From contig JAMWFC010000125.1 in the NCBI GenBank assembly GCA_027475525.1, forward strand, positions 1 through 64,000: a stretch of DNA of 64,000 nt. The letters run 5' to 3'. Positions 43,763-53,135 of this stretch are shown piece by piece. The position numbers and the translations under genes were made by a program. The notes beneath the pieces were generated by a model. It was not told the origin of the DNA, made no database searches, and saw nothing but the letters and a program-made list of their open reading frames with translations. Positions within the stretch are counted from its first letter, which is position 1. Each line of letters opens with the position of its first letter. Source of the stretch: Macrolepiota albuminosa (lineage: Eukaryota > Basidiomycota > Agaricomycetes > Agaricales > Agaricaceae).

Positions 43763-44665
43763 TCAAAATTGCTTGTTCCCGTAATCCTTCCAAATTGTCC
43801 TCGCCACACTCGGCCACGGCTTCCTGATGGCTAAGACACCTTCAACACCTCCATTTCCCTCGACCTCTTTCCAAAGCGGATCCAACAATACCAGCTCGAT
43901 ACCAAAGAACGGCACCGTTGCGGAACCAGGCTTTGTCTCCACCGCACCAGGTAAGGGCGTAACAACAATACTACCTGTCTCTGTCTGCCAGAACGTATCA
44001 ACAATTGCGCATTGGCCTCGCCCAACGTGATCATTGTACCAGTGCCTCGCCTTGGGGTTGATCGGCTCGCCGACACTACCAAGCACACGTAGGGACTTGA
44101 GGGAGTAGGGCTCGACGTGGTGTGTGCCCAGACGGGGGAGGAGACGGATGGCTGTGGGGCGGAGTAGAATTGGGTGAGTTGGTGTTTGTCAACGATCTCC
44201 CAGTACCGAGAAGGGGTGGGATATATGGGGGACGACTCCAAGACGGTCATAGTGACACCGTTTGCCAGAGGGCCGTAGATAATATGACTGGTAGGATGAC
44301 AATCAGCAGATATAACAAGAAGAAGTGTAGACAGCATACGTGTGACCAGTGATCCAGCCAATATCAGCCATGTAAGCGAAGCGGTCATCGGAATGGATGT
44401 CAAATACATACTTTTGAGGTCGGCGCGGCACCAAGGAGGTATCCACCTGTAATATGTACGACACCCTTTGGTTTTCCTGTTGAACCGGACGTCTATCAAA
44501 TAGGAAACCGTCGATCAGATATTCCAAAGTAGAGAGAAGTACCACATATGTAAAGAATGAACAAAGGATCTTCAGCTGCCATGACCTCTGGAGGACAGTA
44601 GTTGGGCACTTTCTCCATCTCTTCGTCTACCAGAGATCCCTTCCTGGAGTCCACGGGACCTGTCC
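43763..44665 (-). pseudogene. Acetyl-CoA synthetase, central fragment
   Basis: Minus-strand pieces read [44 protein letters not shown] bases around 44480, [20 protein letters not shown] then [66 protein letters not shown] and [18 protein letters not shown]. This is the adenylate-forming core of cytosolic acetyl-CoA synthetase, including the WQTETG motif. Both ends are missing: the 5' side stops at a repeat near 44670, and the C-terminal catalytic-Lys domain is absent. Frameshifts are present. Activates acetate to acetyl-CoA when intact. Confidence 0.82.
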
Positions 44666-44671
44666 TTGAGT

Positions 44672-44777
44672 AATTTTTTTTTCTCTTTCACGAGCAGGTG
44701 CTGACTTAAGCAAGTGGATATCCAGTCGACCCGGCACTTCAAGCCGCGTTCACACGCTTGCAGCTGGTGTGTGACTA
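44672..44777. repeat. Edge repeat, copy 2
   Basis: Same orientation and nearly the same bases as 8997-9097. It directly joins the truncated acetyl-CoA synthetase to the satellite array. Confidence 0.6.
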
Positions 44778-44837
44778 AGAAATAAATGTAAAGACAGAGT
44801 ATGAAAGAAACTCACAGCTTATAAATAAGATTTATCA

Positions 44838-46335
44838 ATGGCACTCCAATTGTGAGTGCCAATAAATGCCAGTTTTCTTGTTGCTGCCATTGATTATTTT
44901 TATTGAGTCATAGCAAAGGATTCAGAAATCATGTGACTTATTTGCTGGTTGGTAGAAAGAGAAAATAGATCTAGAAACATATGTCTCTCTTAGATCTATA
45001 TGATCTGCTCAAATTCTAGACTGCTAGCTAGCTCAGGAACAAGAAGTCTACTATATTTAAAAGATAATGTATCAGAAAATTTGCAATGTTCTTAGCTTAT
45101 CTCATGAACTACTGAGCAAAATCTCACAATTAGAATATCTTTAGCTAGCCCTTTGAAAGCTGGTCTTTTACCAACCTACAGGTCTGGCATATGTTATGGT
45201 AGTTCCTGAGATATTTGCAATTTATTGCTTAAGAAATCCACTTTTAGACCCCCTCATTGATTGGGCCATAGCAAAGGATACAGAGGTCATGTGACTTATT
45301 GGCTAGTTGAAAGAAAACAGAAATAGGTTTAGAAACATACTTTTCTCTTAGATCTATGTGATCTGCTATAATTCAAGACTGTTAGCAGAAGAATAAGGAG
45401 TATACTATTTTGAAAATATAATACATCAGAAAATTTGCAATGTTTCTGGATTATCTCATGAACTACTGGGTGGAATCTCATAATCAGAGCTTCTCTGAAT
45501 AGGCTTTAAGAAACTGGTTTTCTACCAACCTACAAGTCTGGCATATACTACGGTAGTTGCTGGTATATTCACAATTTATTGCTTAAAAAATCAACTTTTG
45601 GACCCTCTTATTGATGGGTTTATAGCAAAGGATCCAGAGGTCATGTGACTTGTTGGGTGGTTGGGTGACAAGCAAAGAAGGTCTAGGATCAAATTTTTTC
45701 TTTAGATCTAAGCAATCTGCTCACATCCTAGACTGCTAACCCAGGAACAAGAAGTATACTATTTTGAAAATAAAAGACATCAGAAAACTCGCAATGTTCC
45801 TGAATTATCTCATGAACTACTGGGTAGATTCTCATGATCAGAATATTTCTGGATAGCCCTTGAGAACGTGGTTTTCTACCAATCTGCAAGTCTTGCATAC
45901 ACTATGGTAGGTCCTGAGGTATTGACATTTTATTGCTTAAAAATCAATTTTTTGACCCTCTTATTGATTGGGCTATAGCAATAGATCCAGAGATCATGTA
46001 ACTTGATGGCTGGTTGGTTGCTTAGCAAAATAGGTCTAGGAACATATTTTTTTCGTGGACCAAAGTGATCTGCTCAAATCTTAGTCTTTTATCCCAGGAA
46101 CAAGGAGTATGCTATTTTAATAATATAAAACATTATAAATTTGCAATGTTCCTGGATTATCTCATGAACTACTGGGCAGAATGGTAAGATTGGGATACTA
46201 TTGGATAGCCCTTGAAAAACTGAGTTTCTACAAACTCACAGGTCTAGCATATGCTATGGTAGCCACTGTGATATTTTCAATTTATTATTTGGAAAATCAA
46301 CTTTTACACCTCCTTATTGATTGGGCCATAGCAAA
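44838..46335. repeat. 353-bp satellite, four units
   Basis: Unit markers at 44900, 45254, 45608, 45961 and 46314 give periods of 354, 354, 353 and 353 bp. A TGGCACTC palindrome (44839-44861) precedes the first unit. The last unit breaks after GGGCCATAGCAAAGG at the start of the copia fragment. Confidence 0.88.
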
Positions 46336-47442
46336 GGGTTCACGCGGATCACTTCTGACCCCTGTGTTTATGTCTATCTGAGGGATGGTATCCATATCAT
46401 TGTCCCAATACACGTTGACGATATGACGCTGGCCTCTAAGTCTCGATCGGCAATCCTCAAGGTCATAGATGAGCTCCATCAGTACTTCAAGCTGCGCCAC
46501 CTGGGTCCTACCACAGGTCTTTTGGGCGTTGTCATGACGTGCGACCGCACCAAACGCAAGCTCTGGATAGATCAGAAGGCTTATGCAATTGAAATACTCT
46601 CACAGTTCAACATGCTCGACTCCAAGGCTGTAGCTACACCGCTCACCTCCGGTCCATCTCTCTCTAAGGCCGACTCGCCTAAGACACCCAAAGAAGTCGA
46701 AGAGATGCACACAGTCCCATATATACAGGCCACTGGCGCACTCCTCTACCTTGCGATGTGCACTCGGCCCGACATAGCTTATGCCATAGGTGTCCTATGT
46801 TGTTTCAACGCTTGTCCTGGCCCCAGACATTGGCAAGCTGTCAAGCACCTCATGAGATATGTGCGCGGCACCCTTGATTACAAGATTGAGTACTCAGCGG
46901 ACGCTGCAGCCTCTTCTCCCTCGCCCTATACCGTGTATGCTGACGCCGACCATGGCGATAATGTAGACAACGGCAAGTCGACGACTGGTTCCGTCCTCAT
47001 GGTAGCTGGCGGGGCTGTGAGCTGGATGTCCAAGCTTCAGACCTTAGTCGCGCTCTCCACCACAGAGGCCAAATTTGTGGCGGCAAGTGAAACAGGCCGC
47101 AAGCTATGTTGGCTATGGAATTTTCTCGCAGACATAGGTACACCGCAATCCACAGCCTTGACGCTCAATCTCGATAATCAGTCTGCCATCCTGGTTTCAA
47201 AGCAACCAGAACACATGAGCCGCCTCAAGCACTTGGACAGGCACTGGTTCTGGCTTTGACAAGCTGTATACAATGGTAAAATTAGGCCTATCTACATACC
47301 AACCAAAGACATGGCCACCGATCTCCTCACCAAGATGCTACCGCGTGACGTGGTCGACAAACTTAGACAAAAAATGAGGATAGTTGGAGAATTCTCTCGA
47401 ACTGAACTCCAGTGACATCGTGGGCACCCCGTCAGATGGGAG
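46336..47442 (+). pseudogene. Ty1/copia RT-RNase H fragment, 5'-truncated
   Basis: A long open frame starts TRITSDPCVYVYL and includes IIVPIHVDDMTLASKS (YVDD changed to HVDD), YIQATGALLYLAMCTRPDIA, VKHLMRYVRGTLDYKI, YADADHGDNVDNGKSTTGSV, LVALSTTEAKFVAASE and LDNQSAILVSKQPEHM. This is the end of a copia polyprotein: the palm of RT and RNase H. A TGA at 47257 interrupts it, then the tail IPTKDMATDLLTKMLPRDVV runs to about 47415. The 5' two-thirds are missing and satellite abuts directly. It keeps CpGs and is much less decayed than the Ty3 copies. Confidence 0.88.
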
Positions 47443-47605
47443 TGTTGAAGACGATTGAGGAGGTGCCCCCCTAAACATGGTCACGTGATATGTAGTTCAT
47501 TTTCTTCCCTAGTGTCCTTGGCTTCTTCATTCTAAAGCACAAGGACACTAGGTATGTATCTCTTTATCTCAACAATATATTTATTCTGAAGCACGAGGAT
47601 ACTAG
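47443..47605 (+). repeat. Copia 3' LTR start with hairpin
   Basis: TGTTGAAGACGATTGAGG follows a purine-rich GATGGGAG and looks like a copia LTR start. It contains a perfect 13-bp inverted repeat CCTAGTGTCCTTG (47508-47520) and CAAGGACACTAGG (47540-47552). The right end is not certain. Confidence 0.5.
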
Positions 47606-48480
47606 TACTCTGGTCTAAGATACTCTCAGTCCCAGTCTGTCCCAACTGCGTTGTGCCACCTGCAACAGCTACAGGCATTGGAATGGCCTTGTCAATGTAA
47701 GAATTTTCTCCAAGCAAGTCACCATCCCAAGAGACGGCTGGACCAGTGTCGATGCGGCTAAAGAACTGTCTTGCGATAGGAAGATCAGGAGGCTTGTTCT
47801 AAGACACAAGCTCTTGGGCAAGATTGGGATGATACTGCGTGAATGAATGGAAATTATATGTGACACATTCATCAGAAGACTTGGTGGTGTACGTGGTGCG
47901 AACACTGGGGGTGCTCTTCTTAAACATCGTGAGCTTCTCCATGGGTGCAACATTATCAACCTCTTTTGTCTGGTACATGCTCTCCAATCTATCATCGCTG
48001 TCCTCAAGCTTGTGCCAAGGCTTGAGATGAGAGAGACGACAGCCTTAATCTCTGTTGGCATTACGAGACGTCGCAAGAACCCATCGTAAGCAACTGTGTT
48101 GTTTGAGTGATTCTGCATAGCATCTGTAGAACTACAGACTGAGTACGATCAAAGCAACAGCACCTATAAGAGCTCCCACATAAGCACTAATAACAGTGCT
48201 CATCGGGATAGGGCTACTGGTGGTTGCTGCGGTCGATGGAAAAGTTGATGTGGGTGTGGGCATGGGTACAGGCATGGGCGTGGGCATGGGCATGGACATG
48301 GGCATGGGCGTGGGTGTGAGTGTGAAGATAGTTTACGAGATGGTCAGAGTTCGATTGGGTTATAGACAGGGCTACAGAGTCGACAGCCAGGTAAATAGCC
48401 ATCACCAGAAGGGGTGCAGTACAAGGTGGCACTATGAAGTGATGTCTAAGTCTTGGTGTCGATGGGCAAGGTGGCCTTCA
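47606..48480 (-). pseudogene. Mucin-stalk single-pass membrane protein, inactivated
   Basis: Minus-strand reading: a Cys-containing ectodomain fragment at about 48480-48400, a Pro/Thr/Met repeat stalk TPTPMPMSMPMPTPMPVPMP (48320-48250), STFPSTAATTSSPIP, one helix STVISAYVGALIGAVALIVL, then after a TAG (for Trp) FYRCYAESLKQ, and a cytoplasmic tail LSHLKPWHKLEDSDDRLESM, RTTYTTKSSDECV, FHSFTQYHPNLAQELVS, stop, NKPPDLPIARQFFSRIDTGP, AVSWDGDLLGENSYIDKAI. The layout fits basidiomycete mucin-like or sensor-type surface proteins. Two stops inactivate it, and the copia LTR lies just beyond its 3' end. Confidence 0.55.
48246..48330. repeat. GGGCATGGGCGTG minisatellite in the stalk
   Basis: Alternating GGGCATG/GGGCGTG hexamer-dodecamer repeats that code the Pro-Met/Pro-Thr stalk on the minus strand. 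Confidence 0.7.
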
Positions 48481-48599
48481 GCAGCGACGATGGGTCGAGT
48501 TACCTACAACGAGGATAATGGCAGCAAAAAAAAATGAATTAAAAAGAAAAAAAAAAATTGAAACGCGCCTCTGTCGAGGGAAATGACGTCTGACTGCAA

Positions 48600-48860
48600 A
48601 GATCTACATCAACTTGTAATCATATATGACTCGTTCATGATGTACGTTCCTCACTTCTACATATATTTCTTTTTGTTGCATCATCAACTTCTTCAAAATT
48701 CGAAATGTTTCACTTTCAGATATAAAAGGTACACAGTTACCTGAAGTTCGAATCGTCTCTGACTTCGAACTTCAGGTGAGATACATAAAATATTCACTTA
48801 CTTGTACTAATAGTCTCCGACTTTGAACTTCAGATTGTATTATATACGTGAATACATACA
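48600..48860. repeat. Hairpin-bearing repeat, copy 2
   Basis: A perfect 14-bp inverted repeat ACCTGAAGTTCGAA (48739-48752) and TTCGAACTTCAGGT (48764-48777) with an 11-nt loop, plus a half copy GACTTTGAACTTCAG at about 48820-48834. Related to 28140-28330. Confidence 0.6.
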
Positions 48861-49189
48861 TATTCTGCTTTATGCTGCGACAGCCTCGTTGTCCTCCAGG
48901 GTTGGCGCAATGCATGGCTATGACAGCCAACTATCTGCTGTCTCAAAGATTTCTTGAGATTTTGGAGCACAAATAGAGGAGAAGTAGTCATTGTAAGGGT
49001 AGGGATCTATCACAGGCAATCACTAAGGATAACGAGCTGGCTGCAGGAAAGGAGAGTACTTACTCTTGAACAATCCAAGGGCAAATTTTGTTCAGAGGAT
49101 GCCTTTGAGGGTTGTATAAAGTCAGTGAGGGGTCCGGTACCTGGAAGGATGAGGAAGGTGCAAATGCTTCTATGAAATTAGTATGAATG

Positions 49190-49660
49190 AGAAGCAAAGG
49201 CGAGCAGTAGTAAATGGAACCTTACCACCACTCATCTCTCTGCTAAAATCATTCTCCGCAACTTTGGCTGCATATTCCCGCATCTCACCCATCCCATGAA
49301 GATCCCCCACTTGTTCCTCAGCTACTGCCAGTATTTGTGAGGAAGAACCGATTATTGATGCAAAAAAAGGGACTCACAATATCAATGACAGGTGTGAGAA
49401 TGGTTAACCAACTGTAAAGGCATGTGCAATTACTAATTGGTGCTGGCACTGACCTGAGACTTTTCTCAGCGATTGATTGGTCCATTAATGGCAGCGATAA
49501 TTGCAACACAGTATCTACTTCAACTCATTGAGCCTCTTGCACACTCATTTCCTCAATACCTTTTGCTGGCACTTTCATAAACAGGCCCGATATCTATCAT
49601 GTATTTTGCAACTTGTGCAGTGCTTTGTGGTGCTTTGATCATTGATGCTAGAGTTGAGGC
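49190..49660 (-). pseudogene. Hypothetical multi-exon fragment
   Basis: Minus-strand exons of plausible coding character can be chained: APQSTAQVAKYMIDIGPVYE (about 49640-49580), LQLSLPLMDQSIAEKSL (about 49505-49460), WLTILTPVIDI (about 49410-49375), AVAEEQVGDLHGMGEMREYA then KVAENDFSREMSGG (about 49330-49225), joined by short GT-AG introns. No family is recognised, and the 3' continuation is lost. Confidence 0.35.
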
Positions 49661-49856
49661 ACCTACAAATCCGAGCACTGCCAGTGAGCTTCATTGTTAT
49701 CAAGTCTATGACCTAACCCTACCTCGAGGACCAGTTGGTACGTTCTCTTTGTGAGTCACACTAATAGTCACTGGCAACAAGGAATATCTCGCTGCTTTCA
49801 AACCAATAGAAGGGGTTGCGCTGATGAGTAGTACACAAGATTCCCCATAAAAGCAA

Positions 49857-49934
49857 GCAGCACTTGTTGGAATCGAACTCACAACCTCTTGGGTATGTGC
49901 CCCTTGTGACGCTTTAACCACTGAGCTAAAGCGC
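49857..49934 (-). ncRNA. tRNA-like sequence, possible SINE head or tRNA pseudogene
   Basis: On the minus strand the sequence shows an A-box-like TAGCTCAGTGG and a B-box-like GAGTTCGATTCC spaced as in tRNAs, with ends GCGCTTT and CAAGTGC that can pair except at one position. The D-stem has one mismatch, the anticodon arm does not fold into a canonical 5-bp stem with T33, and no anticodon can be assigned. A functional tRNA is therefore unlikely. Confidence 0.4.
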
Positions 49935-50009
49935 TTAACTTACTTTTAGATCAAGTAGCCTAAGCAATTCACTCCCTGGGAATGCTGAGCTACTCAATCC
50001 AAGGTTCAA

Positions 50010-50500
50010 TTATACTGGCGCACCAAAGGGGCAATGTATCAGTAGAAATTTACTGCTAGGTACAAGTTGAGAGCAAGGGCACTGGCTGGGGAGGGCATCA
50101 GGCTGCAGAGAGGATTGATGTGAGGATATTGATAAGGAACCCAAAGACACTAAGTGGGGCAGAACAAGAGAAAATGTGGATTCTGCAGAGGACTCTTGGT
50201 AAGTGAAGAGAATAAATGTGGCAGATCTGATAAGGTACCTGTTGCAAACTATGAATAGAAACTTGAGGTAGTATGCAAGTACCCACAAATTTTGAGAGCA
50301 GGCAACCAAACACTCTACTATGCGGTCTGCTAGTGGTGCTGGCACTCCTGGTGCATAGCAAGCCTCTGAATGTGAGAGAAGCAAGGGTTTGGTGACATGT
50401 GCCATGGCAACACTGTGCTACTGTGCATCTGGGAGAAGAGTACAAGCACTGGTTTGTGATATTATGAATAAGAATGTGAGCAAGGGAGTGCATGCAGAAG
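50010..50500 (-). pseudogene. Third remnant of the C2H2/Fungal_trans transcription-factor family
   Basis: Minus-strand strings LPQVSIHSLQQVPYQICHIY and FSCSAPLSVFGFLINILTS align with the 42040-42190 region (RVLIRTLQQIPYLSYLSF, FSRSVSFGVSRLLINVL in one frame) and with 40901-40700. The copy is CpG-depleted and heavily decayed. Confidence 0.5.
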
Positions 50501-50509
50501 TGGAAATGT

Positions 50510-51560
50510 ATGATTGTGAGGAATCAACCTTCCAGAGTTCTTGCCCACTCTTTGGATTTTATGTCTCCTGGTGCCCAGAAGACCCACTTGGTGGCATGTG
50601 AGATCATCTCAGCAATTTCTTCAACAAAGGCATGGAGGTAAATAGCATACAGATCCACCCTTCATTATAAATAACTTGCCAGATCCAGTCTGTCTGCAGG
50701 CAAAAATGCCAACATTGCATCCATCTGCCTAGCGCTGATTGAGCATGGAAAGCTCTCTTCAAGGGATTTGCACACAGCAGGCTAATCTGCAGGGTGCCAG
50801 CACAGACCACTTGCTGCCATCAGCAGAGAAAAAATGGTGGGAGAAGGGGAAGTTGCAGAAGACCAACCAGTGCCACATCTACAAGTAAGCCAAAAGGTTT
50901 AGCTAGGCCAGAACAAGGCTTGCAAGGTGGTGGACAAGGCAGCAAGTAAATTCAACCATTACTTCACTTGCAAGCCAAATGGTTTAGCTAGGCCAGAATA
51001 TGGCTTGCAAGATGGCAGTGGAGGAAAAAGTGAGAGCATGAATAAAGTTGATTGCAAGAAAATTTGCTTCACCTTCAACATGGATCAGCCAACTTCTTTA
51101 GAGCTAGCTTTTAATTCAAAGCAGTAATGCACAGGCAAGCTAAATAAGTCTTTAAAATGATGCAGGTTAGCAAGCAGTGCTACAAATGTGGCACTCACAT
51201 TGTGAGTGCCAGTTTTGAGATGCTATCAGGTATTGATTTTTTTTTTACTTATCCAGACATTGACATAAAAGTTTAGCTGAAAATTAAATAAAACTGTGCA
51301 GAAGCTAATAGTAGCAGATGTTTGCATAGTTATATAAGCAGTTTAGGTACATATATCAAATACTAGTAGAGAGCTGATAATTAGTAGAATGCTATAATGT
51401 ATAAAAATATAGCATATATGCATATTAAATATGAGTTTTTAAAGAAATAGTTGGTAGTTTTGAAGACTATGTCAAGGCTTATGCTATATGCTTAAACTTA
51501 AGAAATCAGAGATCTCTGTAAAGAAAATGTAATGATTGACTAATTCAATAAAGCAGATTC
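50510..51560. other. CpG-free repeat-derived DNA
   Basis: An 85-bp-period direct repeat (GGTTTAGCTAGGCCAGAA at about 50897 and 50982) and a perfect palindrome TGGCACTCACA/TGTGAGTGCCA at 51189-51211. Bases 51310-51410 match 11290-11400. No gene is seen. Confidence 0.5.
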
Positions 51561-51569
51561 TGACTTTGA

Positions 51570-52120
51570 GCAGAGAGGACAACCTGAAACATAATGATTG
51601 ACTAGTCAAAAAATGCTCAAAATCAAATGCAGAATATCAGAATCAAGGGCTTATACTATCAAGGTAGAAGTTGTCAATTATAGCCAGGATATATTAGTAG
51701 ATATTTTATCCTGAGACCTAAAAGATTAGAGTAGAATTTGGATCTAAACAGAGGGTACAACATGGAACATGATAATTGACTGATTGAAAAATACTCAGAT
51801 TTAAATGTAGAATATCATAAGTTCAGAGGCTTGTACTACCAATGTTAGAGTTGTCAGTCCTAGCCAAGGTATTTTGAAAGATATTTTACACTGAAACCTA
51901 AGGGATTAGAGTAGAATCTGAATCTAGACAGAGGGAACAACTTATAACATGATGATTGACTAATCAGGAAAGGCTCAAAATCAAATGTGAGATATCACAA
52001 GATCAAGGGCTTATACCACCAATATAAAAGTTGTCAGTCCTAGCTAAGGTATTTTGAAATATATTTTATACTGAGCTTAAGAGCTTAGAGTAGAATCTGA
52101 CTCTACATAGAGGAGACAAT
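51570..52120. repeat. 179-bp tandem repeat, about three units
   Basis: A GAGGGNACAAC marker starts at 51575, 51751, 51931 and 52110 (periods 176, 180, 179 bp). Units share ATGATTGACT, CTCAAAATCAAATG, GGGCTTATAC and GTTGTCAGTCCTAGC strings. Confidence 0.75.
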
Positions 52121-52229
52121 TCTGATGCTAAAACCTGTATGACTTTTGTGTGACTGTCATACTTATAAGGAGCCTTATCAGATTCCTCGCATACTAGAAC
52201 ATCTACAAATGCTAGTGAGCTCGCATCAA

Positions 52230-53135
52230 TCACTATGATCACAGATGCATCAGAAGACTGCTCATTCATAGCAAATGATGACAACAACAATATGCTAGTC
52301 TCTACCCTTGATCTTGTACTAAACAATAATCTTGAAGAGGCCTGGATCAATCATCTCAAGATGATTTGGCCACATGCATGTCTCAACAGCCAAGGCCTAT
52401 CAAGACAATCCACTATCAACATGCACTGAACTGGCTATCTAGGAATCATGTGTGGCTAGCAATCAACTCTGAGCAATGCAAATCAACAGATAATAAAGCA
52501 AAGAGCATCCAAGGCCAGCACAAGGAGGAGACAGCAACATACCAAATGCAGCTAACAACAACACAGCTGACAATGCACTAAACATGGCCAATATAGCATC
52601 AATAGATGAAATGGAGCACCTATTGGCATTAACAGAGTCATTAGGCAACTCAACATCTAACACAGCTGACAATGCACTAAACATGGCCAATATAACCCCA
52701 CACATGGAAGGAGGCCATGGAATTGCTATACTCCAAGACGTGGAAGATAGAATATCACAATAAGCTTGAATTTCTAATAACAATGGGCATATACAAACTG
52801 ATTCCTAAGTATATGGCTGCCTTTGAGAGCATATAGAGGTGTATCTGATTATGCACACTGCTTAAAGGAATAGGTTTTGATACAACTGACAAGCTCATAT
52901 CCATTCTCTGTGACAACAATGCAGCTATCAATCTTTCTGAAGATTCCACTCTTCACATGCCCATAAAACATATAGACATAAAGTATCACTTCCTGCAAGA
53001 ACATGTACAAGCCAGCAAAATCTCAATATGCTATGTTAACACCAAATACAATGTCACTGATTTGTTTACTAAGGCACTCATAATCCCACTTTTTATATGA
53101 CTACAAACCCTACTGGGCCTCCAGTAGATCCGCCA
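52230..53135 (+). pseudogene. Second Ty1/copia remnant (integrase-RT linker to RNase H end)
   Basis: The clearest part, 52860-53090, reads GIGFDTTDKLISILCDNNAA, INLSEDSTLHMPIKHIDIKY, HFLQEHVQASKISICYVNT and NVTDLFTKAL. This is the classic C-terminus of copia RNase H (CDNxSAI...KHIDIKYHFLRE...NVADLFTKAL). Upstream the frame is shattered, and 52560-52700 has a 35-bp direct repeat. The family differs from the copia at 46336. Confidence 0.8.

Noticed and set aside
48196..48537. Gly/Met/Val-rich plus-strand ORF and His/Ala-rich minus-strand ORF over the minisatellite
   Set aside because: The Pro/Thr/Met minus-strand frame continues into a membrane helix and a coherent cytoplasmic tail, which explains the repeat better.
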